Notes under the pieces: generated by a model
The model's input: the letters and a program-made list of their open reading frames with translations, nothing else
Databases searched by the model: none
What the model was told of the DNA's origin: nothing
In this document: piece by piece, positions 42,531-53,224 of the stretch
Layout: every line of letters begins with the position of its first letter
Position numbering within the stretch: the stretch's first letter is position 1
From: Alopecurus myosuroides
Taxonomy: Eukaryota > Streptophyta > Magnoliopsida > Poales > Poaceae
DNA length: 64,000 nt
Assembly (NCBI GenBank): GCA_028641055.1
Contig: CM054058.1
Span: 237,501,551 to 237,565,550, forward strand
Direction of reading: 5' to 3'
Translations under genes and position numbers: made by a program

Positions 42531-43702
42531 TAGCAAATGCATTCTCGTTTGTTCGGCGTAGTGCATGCGATCACCCAAAATCATGTCTGTGTCTAAGCAA
42601 TACTCCGTGACATCACGTAATAGTGTCACCACTTAATTTCGAGCCAGCGAACAACCTACTTGCTCGAGGAAGTATTGGGGAAATGTTTTGCATCATATCC
42701 ACATTATATAGGACGTGATGATCATATGAATGTGAATCACACAATGCTTATAAAAATATGCATTACATTTATATTATATGTAAGGACTATATTCATGGCA
42801 CCATCTTTCCGACAGAGAGGTCAAATGTACCCATAAACCTTGGTCCATCTTTTATTATTATAAACATCTTTTGTATTGTTGCAATGCATTTCTATTTTTT
42901 ATCTATTAAATATTCTAAAAGTACAAAAATAAATTTTGTATTTAAATTGAAAATTCTCATCTCTTTCTGGTGCTCAAGAGATTCTCCAACGCCAATGCCT
43001 CTTAATGCCACCCTTGTATATATTATGTTTTCATGTAGTTCTAACACCCTGTCTTGCTTGGGAACCACCACAATTGAATTGTTTACACAAGACAATTTCG
43101 TATTGCTTTCTAGGAATTATTAGAGAGTAAGTAGGAGACCCAACAAGTCCATGTGTTTTATAATCAACCCTGGATCATATTTGTGAGCGAAGAACCACTT
43201 TCTACAACACTTTGCAATTGTATTCCCAACTAGTTGGTGTACATGTAGTTGGTTGCCACCATAGACCACTTATTCTATGAGGCCTCGAATATGGGGGAGG
43301 AGGGGGTATGTCCTTAGGATTCTTTCCAACGAGCCCTGGGGCATCCCAAAAAGGATCTTTTCTCCATCACCCATCGAGATGTCGTCTAGAGTTGGTGAAC
43401 AAACATTTTTAAAATTATTGCGGATTTTTCTTTAAAGACTGTGAAAACACCACTCATTTAGAATCTAAGCACAAAAGATAAATATGCTAGGCTCAACAAA
43501 ATGCACCGACAACTTACCTAAGACAAGATGATCTCAAGGATATCTCACAAGTAATAAAAAAATACATATACAATTTCAATATCAAAGGCTATCCGAAGGA
43601 AATAAAATTGAGTATAGACATAACAGAGACACATGAAGATGAAATGTACCGATGTTCACTTCCAGAAAGGAGGCTACTCACCATTGGGGAGGTGCGAGAA
43701 AC
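42531..43702. other. intergenic DNA, nothing recognised
   Basis: AT-rich, no domain-bearing frame and no clear terminal repeats. Confidence 0.3.
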
Positions 43703-44482
43703 TGAAAGGATCGAGAGGGTTGACTAGAGGGGGGTGGTGAATAGGCAACTAGAAATTTTACTTCTTTTTCTTTTAATTAGGGATTGCTCAAATATAGCTT
43801 CTCAATTATGCAACTCGGTGAACAATCCTATATGCTGAGCAATAGTATACTTTCACTAGATATGAAATCAAGTAATCTAGTAACAACAAGTAAAAGTAAG
43901 TTGAGATATAACCAAGAAATTGACACGGAAATTTATCTCGGGGTTCACTTCCCAATGGAAGCTATGTCTCTGTTGGACGATGCGGTATCACCAAGGTGAA
44001 TATCGAATAGCCGTCAAATGGCATACTATATCTCCTGCGTGTCCTTCCACCAATGTGGAGAGGCATGAACAACTATGTTGTTGTTGATGTTGACAAGCTA
44101 GAAATGTCACAAGGATGAGGCACACTCCACAACTTGGAGGGTCCTCATCGAATCCCGCGAGCCACCAAGACTCTGAGCTTCAAGTTCGGGGCACACTCCA
44201 AAACTCAATTGGAGGCTCCCGACAATACTCCGAAGCTATCAAAGCCATAAGGTCCAAAACCTCCTAGGATTCCAACAAACCCAAAGCGTAACAAGTTACT
44301 CAATGGAATCAAGTGGCAAATTAAATCCCTTTGGTGAAGTGTAGATCTAGAGCTCCTCCCTCAAATCCTAGAAGGGAAAGTTGTTTGAGTGGTTGGATAG
44401 AGGGCTAGAGTGATTTCAAGATTTGAAACAATGGTTGAATTCTTGTAGAAGGTGTGGTGCCTTTTAGGGAAGAAGGGGTCCC

Positions 44483-44490
44483 TTTATATA
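44483..44490 (-). promoter_or_regulatory. TATA box of LTR C
   Basis: Minus-strand GGACTATATAAAGGG, immediately downstream (in LTR orientation) of the palindromic array. Confidence 0.6.
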
Positions 44491-44528
44491 GTCCACCAAG
44501 AAAACTAGCCGTTTTCTGCCAAAACCCA

Positions 44529-44745
44529 TGCAGCTCGGAATGCATCCAGAATGCCCGGAATATTCCAATCCCGTTCTGAAACATTACGACAACCTAAGAG
44601 AAGGTTTCACGGCCAAGTCGGAATGATTTTGGAATATTCTGGAAATCGGAATATTCTGACGCATTCTGGGTCATACCGACTACCTAACGAAGGTTTCACG
44701 TTCATGTCGGAATTCAGCCCGAATATTCCGACCCATTTCGACTTA
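44529..44745 (-). repeat. palindromic GGAATATTCC array in LTR C
   Basis: CGGAATATTCCAATCCC, TTGGAATATTCTGGAAATCGG, CGGAATATTCTGACGC, CGAATATTCCGACCC and related strings, spaced by AAGGTTTCACG repeats. The core GGAATATTCC is self-complementary. The array lies just upstream of the TATA box, as in LTRs A and B, but with a different motif. Confidence 0.75.
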
Positions 44746-44816
44746 ATTTTGAATGCCCAACAGAAACTGATTTTGTTGGAAAACATGTGGATATCTTTGA
44801 TGTGATAGGTTAGATA

Positions 44817-45071
44817 CTACCTCCGTTACTTAAAACAAGGCATATAAATTTAGTCAAAAGTCAATTTATAGAAGTTTGACTAATTGTGTAGACAAAAATA
44901 TGAACTTTAATATTACCAAATCAATATATATAGACCCACCATTGAATATATTTGCATCGTATGTTTATTAAAACTTTTGAATGTTCATATTGTTGTCTGT
45001 AAGATTGGTCAATAAAATACTATGTTGACTTTTGACAAAAATATACGCTTTGTTTTATGAAATGGAGGTAG
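44817..45071. mobile_element. Stowaway-type MITE (Tc1/mariner)
   Basis: 255 bp with inverted ends CTACCTCCGTTACTTAAAAC and CTACCTCCATTTCATAAAAC, flanked by TA at 44815-44816 and 45072-45073. The CTCCGT terminus and TA target are typical of grass Stowaway elements. Confidence 0.85.
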
Positions 45072-45337
45072 TAGGTGCTATTGTGTATTTGGTGCACGTT
45101 AATGATTTTCCCAATGCTTACAAAGAGCAACCCCTATTGATAGAACAACTACCCTATTAGCTAAGCTATGATGCTATCTACTAGGGTAACATCTTCGATC
45201 TTTTATCCTTCACGAGGGTTCCATCATTGTCTTCTGAATTTCATCAAATGATCCTTAAATAACTTTGCACATGGTGAGATTTCATTTATGTTGGTAACAA
45301 ACACACAAAACAGATTGGGGATATAAATGTCCTTTCA

Positions 45338-46622
45338 GTGATCCTGAACGTTATGAAATATCACCTTCTTCTTAGAGCCCTTCCACAAAGTTAGGGACAT
45401 TTTCCTTATGGACAGATTTTTCTCCACTCCGGAGATGACAATCTCAAAAACACTTCACAGCCCCCCCCCAAGAAGAAACTTGGGCCTCTTTAAAATCTTC
45501 CACAAAGAGGTCACCATGGTCACAACCACCAAACTGATTAGAGGGGGCGCCCTTCAAGAGTAAGACTCTCACGGGCTATCACTTGAACCAATCAACAGGG
45601 TGATCTCAACCGATGATAAAAATGCAAAGAATGAACACCGAGAAGTGCTAAAATCATTCTCTCTCAAATCCATTCAAAGCAACAGATGTTAGAGTACAAT
45701 AGGAGAGGAAGAGGAGGTCACCCCATGACTCCAAGATCTGGACCCAAAGGATTCCCTTCACATTGAAGATTATTAGATTGGTGATGTAGTATATGTAGAT
45801 CTCCTCTCTCTGTTCCCTACAAAAATTCCAATGAATGGGGGAGAGAGAGAGAGAGTCAAAATCTGTGTGTTGAAAAACATTGGGGGGAGACTATGTGGGC
45901 TTTGAAATGGAAGCCTAGAAATATGCCCTTTACACACTTTTTTTTACTAACTCCAGAGTGCAACCTTAGCATTCGTGCTCATCTCCGAGGCATCTCCAAA
46001 GTCCCCAGAAGCGGTACTAGAACCGAATGAAGCCCGCTTGTAGTCTTACTATAGATAACGCCCGGACGTCCATAGTAAAACCTCAAGCTCCAGATTCTGC
46101 TTGAGGCTTAGAACAATAGCAAAATTGTCCACAGAAAAAAATGCATACCTTTTGCAAACAAACTTCTTTCTGAAAGAACTTGGGAATTTTTTAAAATTTA
46201 ACAACAAGCACTATCACAAGAATTATCAATAGAGGAACTATAAGAATTGAGAGATGTGTGATACCTCTCTAAATGAAGAACCGAAAAAACCTTGAGCACC
46301 AAAAATTTAGTAGAAGATGCATACGAACTCCACTTTTTGATAAACCTGAGCTTGTTATGGAGATAAAAATATCTCTAAGACATCATGCATAGAAACTCCG
46401 ATTAAAAACCAACAAATAGGATTCTAATTATGCAAATGTTTGATCTATGTACGAACAATACAATAAAGTTACTCAGTTGATAGCCCCTCGTTGATAGTAC
46501 GAGTATCGATCCTATAACTCAGTCTTCAAACAACCACCTTGAGACCGGTAAAATGGAAAACCTATCAAGGTTATAACTTTGTCTTGTGCATAATCCAACT
46601 GAATTAGATGATGCGACCATGG
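45338..46622. other. repetitive intergenic DNA, unclassified
   Basis: Contains a C-run (45463-45471), a GA microsatellite (45840-45855) and LTR-like text, but no ends could be defined. No gene supported. Confidence 0.3.
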
Positions 46623-47600
46623 TGATATGTCCAAAAAGTATCTATAATGTTTTATTGTTTCATGCTACTTTTATGCCATTGCTACATTTTGTTGTGTTTT
46701 TATATCTATTTTTATCATTTATTTGGAATAACCTCTAATAGTTTCAAGAGTGCATAAGTTCCTATTTTTAACTTTGATGTGTAGGAATTGCCTGGAAATT
46801 TCCAAAAACGTAAAATTAGATTTCGTGGAGGCGGACTCTTGACTTTCCTGAAATTGGTCGCCCCCATAGATTTCAGAGATCGTCCAGTTAAGTCCCAAAG
46901 GCGACATCAACTGGAAAATTTATTTATAAATTTGTAGGGAATTTCAAGAGAAAGGTTGTGTACATAAAATTTGTCTAAACCGGAGTTTAGACGTGAACTA
47001 TGGCCCCGTTTTACTATAGGCCAAGATTTGATTAGTTGGTGTTCAACCAAGACTCAATCCTATTGACTCATGTGGGCTGAGAGGAGACCCTGGGAAGACT
47101 CTAGAGGTTTTTAAGAGACGTTGGATCAAAGGGGAATCCCTGGGAGGGCCAAAGAGCATTATCTATGCATATATAAAGAGAGGAAACCATAACTTTTGGA
47201 GCATCCACCAATTATCACAAACTTGACTATCCCTTGGTAGCCACCAAGGCCAAGGAATAAGGGGGCCAAGGGGGCGCTGCCCTCTAGGTCAGCCATCGCC
47301 TCCATATCTTTGGGGCTACACCTCTCCATCAACAAATCTCTTTTTCTCACTATGAAAATGTGTTAGTAGTCTTCCTCGGAGCCGATGGCTTGTAATATTA
47401 ACTTTGTGTTTATCTCTATCTCATGATGTGATGTTTATCGTGATCATGAGCTATGTTAATGTAACTAAATCATATGATGGTTTCCCCTCTATTCCTTTAT
47501 GTATTGGATATGATTTATAGAAACCTCATCTTCTTAAATAAAGGTATGATCCCTATGTTACTGTACTAGTCCATGGATTAGTAGCTAGCACCACAGTTTC
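46623..47600 (+). mobile_element. gypsy-type LTR remnant
   Basis: Starts TGATATGTCCAAAAAGTATC, like the TGATACGTC...GTATC terminus of Triticeae gypsy LTRs. It continues with a TATATAAAGAG box near 47170 and a leader-like region. No polypurine tract precedes it and the right end is not clear. Confidence 0.45.
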
Positions 47601-48416
47601 ATATGAAATATCATGCAAATGCGTCAAATCTTTATTACTTTGCATGATCCATACTTTACATTATACCTTTTACAACTTTCATAGTCTTAGAAGACTAGCA
47701 TGATACAAAGATCTGCAGCGGAGAAACATAGTACATCAATGGACCTCATCATCATCATGTGCCACATGCCAACATGTTGGTTGCGGACTCGAGAATCTAA
47801 ACGAAATCCTCACTCGACCTCGCCTTTAGAACCATCTGCAATATTGAATATGCAACCACAAGAGGTCAGTAAAATTTATTGTACTCGGAAATGACACTAT
47901 GATGGATATATGGAAAATGCTATGTTCTACATGCTTATTTGGGTAAGTGGATTTTGAATGCTATTTGCAAAAAGCAAGTATTGTCCTATAACTTTCTATA
48001 AAACATTTTGATTTTCAAAACTTGTCACCACTGATAGAAACCAGCGAGCCAAAAATAAATTAAGGAGTACCACTGATAGAAACCAGAAAAATCTCCTACC
48101 CTTGTTCACCCGTCAAAATTTTATTATGAAATTGGCATGTTGAGATTCTCCATCAGTTTCCTCATCCAGTTTCTCAATTTGTCCGTAACCGTCAGACATG
48201 GATAAGATATTAGTTTTATTACTCTGGGGAGTTTATGCACTTTACCCATTAGACTCAGTCAGTCCAAACATGAAACATCATACACACTCCGATTGTGTTA
48301 AGGAAAGAATAAGATTGCGACGAGGTCTTTTGGAAGAAATTCCACCATCGTGTGGCTTGACCCGTTTCGCATACGCCCTCTACATCTGCTTGCCAAGACT
48401 AGTGAGTTCATTCAAC
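47601..48416. other. intergenic DNA, nothing certain
   Basis: AT-rich. GGTTTCTATCAGTGG (minus strand) occurs twice within 40 bp near 48025-48080. A possible acceptor for the locus at 48417-48548 lies near 47837 on the minus strand, but joining to it gives a stop within three codons. Confidence 0.3.
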
Positions 48417-48548
48417 TTACTGGATCAAGACAGAGCCCATATGACTAATTGATGCACTGGACGTTACAGTGATCTCCAGGCTCCGCAGAGATGTGTTTAA
48501 GATGCAGCATAACACGGCAAGCACGAAGATGTCCTGAGCGGGCTCCAT
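48417..48548 (-). other. weak candidate first exon or micro-ORF
   Basis: The minus strand has a TATA box (CCCTATAAATTCC, 48851-48857), a GC-rich leader of about 270 nt with an upstream ATG at 48733, and then ATGGAGCCCGCTCAGG at 48548. The 43-codon ORF starts with a signal-anchor-like hydrophobic stretch (DIFVLAVLCCIL). Its last codons overlap a consensus 5' splice site, CA|GTAAGTT, at 48421-48414. This could be exon 1 of a gene whose remainder is lost, or a noncoding locus. Product not recognised. Confidence 0.3.
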
Positions 48549-48850
48549 GGTAGCTCCAATCAACGGAGACATCAAGATCCCGAGGCAGCAGCGATAGACA
48601 GCTCTGGCGAGTCTCAGGCGAGCTCGTTGTCGACGCTACGACTCCGAGAAAAACCGAAGAAGGGGCAGAGAGGTGCGGCTATGCGAGGGGAACGGGATGG
48701 TCCAGGAATGGGCGGCAGAGACTCGCATACCATGCCAGAATACACGAAACACGGCGGCAGACGAGGTTTATTCCCGCGAGCGGTTTCGTAGCAGTGTTGT
48801 GGCGTCGTCGAGGGTAACCAGAGGGGAAAAGGAGGAGGGACCGCGGGGAA

Positions 48851-48857
48851 TTTATAG
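48851..48857 (-). promoter_or_regulatory. possible TATA box
   Basis: Minus-strand CTATAAA inside a GC-rich stretch, upstream of the candidate exon at 48417-48548. Confidence 0.35.
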
Positions 48858-49981
48858 GGCCAGAGAGGGATAACAATCGCGGAACAAATTGCGAGAAAAT
48901 TGGAGATCAAATCCGTCTCTGTTCGGATTCGTTGTGTGGGAAGTAGGTTGAGCGTTTTTTTTTTTTTGATTTTTCACATTTTTAATAACTTTGAATAAAA
49001 GCTCCAAATGACCTCAAATAGCTTTCTAAAAAAATTGTAAAAGTAATAGTTGTCAACTAAAAAAAATATTCCACTATTTCAACACATTTCAAAAATTGAA
49101 TTTTCAAATAATGCTTAAATTCAAATTGACACTTTATGCCTATTTAAAAATAGGGCTTCAAAATTCATTTTTTAGTTCAATGTTTTTTTTGAAAAATACT
49201 GCATGTTATAATATTGAATTTTAAAACACATTAATATTATTTTCCTACAAAATAATATTGTTTAAATTTTTTAAATCATTTGAAATATTGATAAGACATT
49301 TAAAAATCAACTTAATTAGCGTCTCGAGGGGAAATCAAGCCTTTTCCTCTGGATTTGATCGGTAAAGGGGCGCCGGGAGAATCCGCGTCGCTCGCGATTT
49401 AGTCGACGAAGATGATCACAACAAGACAAGCACACACACACCCATGTTTTTTACTCAGTTTTAGGCCATGCGGAGATGTAAAATCTACGTCCTGCTTGTG
49501 TGATCTTGGATTATGTGGTGGGAATTGGTTATAATGGGGGATGTCGCTCTCTTCCGTCGGGAGCAGCTTTCTTCCGAGGGAGTCTCGCTCGAGTGTGTGT
49601 TATCTCTCTTTGAGTGCTCTAAGGTTCGATCATGGTGAGAATTATTCGATAGAGCCCTCTCCCTTAGTGGTTGTTGCCATTTTTATTACAAGGGGTAACC
49701 ACAACTGCCCGCTCGCATGCCTTACACTTGTCATTGGCCGTGCCACCAATTCACATAGGTGGTGATGACCGATTATGGAGATGTTGTCAGCTAGCCATCT
49801 ACTGGCCACTAGTCTAACCGCTCGGGTGGGGTGGGGGACAGGCTGACCTGCCTTGTCTTGGCATGGCCCCGACTCGGACCAAAGGATGGAGGGCGTCAGT
49901 CTGTGCCCTAGGCATGGAGCGCCAGGTGTTCTCTTCATGCTCCTGGGAGGTGGTCAAGGCGTATTTCTATGGGAAGGGTCG
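48858..49981. other. intergenic DNA with a very AT-rich block
   Basis: 48955-49320 is dominated by A/T runs. 49320-49960 is GC-richer without a recognised gene. Confidence 0.35.
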
Positions 49982-51578
49982 TGATACATCTCAAACGTAT
50001 CCACAATTTTTTATGTTCCATGTTGTTTTCATGCCATATGCTACATGTTTCTTATACACTTTATGTCATTTTTATGGAGTTTCTAGGACAAACCTATTGA
50101 CAAGATGCCACAGAGCCAGTTCCTGTTTTCTGCTGTTTTTGGTTTCAGAAAAGTTGTTCTCGAAATATTCTCGGAAATGGACGAAACAAAATCCCAAAGT
50201 CTTAGAAAGTCATCACGTACACGGAGTCCGGAGGAGACCCTGAGGGACGCCTCGGGGGCCCCACACCATAGGGCGGTGTGCCCCCCTCTGGCCGCGCCTG
50301 GGGGTGGCGTGGCCCCCTGGCCATCACCGATGTTTCCCTTTCGCCTATTTATACCTCTCCTCGGGTTAACCCTAGAGACCCTAGCCTTTTCCACCCAAAA
50401 GATATGTAGCCACCGTCACCGTCAACCCTAATTTGGGAGGGTTCTGGAGCTCTCCCTGGCACCCTACCGGGAGGGGGAATCATCACCGGAGTGCTCTTCA
50501 TCACCATGCCTGCCTTCGGAGTGATGCGTGAGTAGTTCATCCCTGGACTACAGGTCCATAGCAATAACTAGATGGTTGTTCTCTCCTCTTTATGCCTCAT
50601 GTTTAGATCTTGTGAGCTTCCCTACATGATCAAGATCATCTCATTGTAATGCTACATGTTGTGTTTGCTGGGATCCGATGAATATTGAATGCTATGTCTC
50701 ATGATTATCAATCATGTTTTATTCATGTGTATGTTATTTATGATCTTGCCTGCTCTCCGTTAATAGTAGATGCTTGTAACTTCAAGAGGGAGTATTTATG
50801 CTTGATAGTGGGTTCATGCCTCCCTTCACTCACGCTCGAGTGACATAAACGTAATGGGTGGGGGATGTGCTATTGCCATTAGGGAGAAAAAATAATGCTT
50901 TTTCTAAGGATGATTTTATTGTTTACATTACACACTTTGCTTAATACAATTATCTGTCTTGCAACTTAATACCCAAGGTTTGCTCGGATGACACTCTGAG
51001 GGTGGATTATTAGTCATAGATGTAGTGGGATAATGGTCTATGTATCTTGTTGTAATGCCCGCATGAATCACATAGTAATCATCATGTCATGCATATGCAC
51101 TACGGTGCAGCCTTTATATCTGTCAATTGCCCAGCTATAATTTGTTTACCCAACATGTTATCTATCTGTTTTGGAGAGACACCTCTAGTGAACTGTGGAC
51201 CCCGGTCCATTTCTTTACACTGATACACAACCATTGCAACCGCCGTTTTACTATTGCAATCATTGTTCTCTTTCATTTACTGCAAACAAATAGTATTTTC
51301 CACACTATACGTCTAATCCTTTGTTTCGGCAAAACCGGTGAGATTGACAACATCACTGCTTCTTTGGGGCAAAATAATTTGATTGTGTTGTCTAGATTCC
51401 ATGTTGCTGCTGAACCGGTAGTGCGCCCTGCCACATCAGCTGCATCAACCTTCGGAAGTGATTTCTTTTTCCTACTGTTCGATTCAACCTTGGTTTCTTT
51501 CCGAGGTAAAACTTGATGTTGTGCTTTTCATACCTTCCTCTTGGGGTCTCCCAACGAGCATACAATCTACACGCATCA
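49982..51578 (+). mobile_element. gypsy LTR, plus orientation
   Basis: 1,597 bp, TGATACATCTCAAACGTATC...ACACGCATCA. It is followed by AGTACTTTTTCTGGCGC, the usual spacer and first bases of the PBS, so it is a 5' LTR. Its own element is missing from this point. Confidence 0.75.
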
Positions 51579-51595
51579 AGTACTTTTTCTGGCGC
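51579..51595 (+). promoter_or_regulatory. truncated primer binding site between inverted LTRs
   Basis: AGTACTTTTTCTGGCGC: spacer plus the first six bases (TGGCGC, 51590-51595) of the TGGCGCCG-type primer site. The next LTR begins at 51596 in reverse orientation. Confidence 0.65.
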
Positions 51596-53210
51596 TGATG
51601 CGCGTGTAACACACTTTCGTTGGGAAACCCCAAGAGGAAGTTATGAAGAGCACAGTAGTAATTTTCCCTCAAAAAGAAACCGAGGTTGAATCGACTAGTA
51701 GGAGAAACAAATCACTTCCGAAGGTTGATGCAGCTCAGGTGACAGGGCGCACTACCGGTTCAGAAGCAACACGGAACCTGCACAACACAATCAAATCACT
51801 TTGCCCCAACTAAGCAGTGAGGTTCTCAATCTCACCGGTTTTGCTGAACACAAAGAGGTTAAATGTACCATGTGGAAAATAACACAATCAAATTACTTTT
51901 CCCCCAACGAAGCAGTGAGGTTGTCAATCTCACCAGTTTTGCTGAAACAAAGGATTAGACGTATAGTGTGGAAAATAGTATTTGTTTGCCGTAAATGATA
52001 GAGAACAATGATTGCAGTAATAAAACAACGGTTGTAGTGGTTGTATACCAGTGTAAAGAAATGGACCGGGTTTCATAGTTCACTAGAGGTGCCTCTCCAA
52101 AACAGATAGATAACATGATGGGTAAACAATTTACAGCTGGGCAATTGACACATATAAAGGCTGCACCGTAGTGCATATTCATGACATGATGATTATTATG
52201 TGATTCATGCGGACATTACAACAAGATACATAGACTGTTATCCAACTGCATCTATGACTAATAATCCACCCTGAGAGTGTCATCCGAGCAAACATTGGGT
52301 ATTAAGTTGCAAGCAACAGATAATTGCATTAAGCAAAGTGTGTAATGTAAACAACAAAATCAACCTTAGACAAAGCATTGTTGTTTTCTCCCTAATGGCA
52401 ACAACACATCCCCCACCCATTACGTTTCTATCACTCAAGAGTGAGTGAAAGGGAGGCATGAACCCACTATCGAGCATAAATACTCCCTCTTGGAGTTACA
52501 AGCATCAACTTGGCCAGAGCATCTACTAGTAACAGAGAGCATGCAAGATCATAAATAATATACACATGAAAGAACATGATAGATTGATAATCACTGGACA
52601 TAGCATTCCATATTCATCGGATCCCAGCAAACATAACATGTAGAATTACAATAAGATTATCTTGATCATGTTAGGCAGCTCACAAGATCTAAACATGAGG
52701 CATAAAGAGAAGATAACAACCCTGTAGCTACTGCTATGGATCCGTAGTCCAGGGATGAACTACTCACGCATCACTCCGGAGGCAGTTATGGATCTTTTTG
52801 GTGGAAAAGACTCGGGTATTTAGGGTTAACCCATCGAGGAGTATAAGTAGGCAAGAGGGCAACACCGGTGGGCAGCCAGGGGGGCCACACCACCCCTGGG
52901 CATGGCCAGAGGTAGGGCGCACCGCCTCATGGTGTGGGGCCCCTAAGGGCCCCTCCGGGTCTCCTCAGGACTCCGTGTACGTGACGACTTTCTAAGACTC
53001 GGATTTTGTTTCGCCCAATTCCGAAAATATTTCCAGAACAACTTTTCTGAAACCAAAAACAACAGAAAACAGGAACTGGTTCTATGTCATCTTGTCAATA
53101 GGTAAGTCCCAGAAAATCCATAAAAATGACAAGTGTATAATAAACATGTATCATATGGCATGAAAACAACATGGAACATCGGAAATTATAGATACGTTTG
53201 GGAGGTATCA
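51596..53210 (-). mobile_element. gypsy LTR, minus orientation (3' LTR)
   Basis: 1,615 bp, same family as 49982-51578 in the opposite orientation, clearly diverged in the GC-rich leader part. A polypurine tract flanks it at 53211-53224, so it is the 3' LTR of a minus-strand element. It has an internal tandem duplication (51786-51976). Confidence 0.75.
51786..51976 (-). repeat. tandem duplication of about 95 bp inside the LTR
   Basis: CACAATCAAATCACTTTGCC...GAGGTTCTCAATCTCACCGG...GTGGAAAATAA is followed directly by a diverged second copy. The sister LTR at 49982-51578 has a single copy of this segment (about 51315-51385). Confidence 0.65.
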
Positions 53211-53224
53211 AGCATCCCCAAGCT
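53211..53224 (-). promoter_or_regulatory. polypurine tract, minus strand
   Basis: Minus-strand AAGCTTGGGGATGC just before the LTR start TGATACC at 53210. Confidence 0.65.

Larger units (their letters stand above)
43703..45337 (-). mobile_element. solo Copia LTR, family C
   Basis: Minus-strand ends TGAAAGGACATTTATATCCC (from 45337) and ...CGATCCTTTCA (43703). The end region GTTGACTAGAGGGGGGTGGTG (plus strand) mirrors the CCCCCTCTAGTTGACC end of family B LTRs. Neither a polypurine tract nor a PBS flanks it, so it is a solo LTR. The flanking five bases (GAAAC, GTGAT) do not match. 1,635 bp including a 255-bp Stowaway MITE. Confidence 0.7.
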
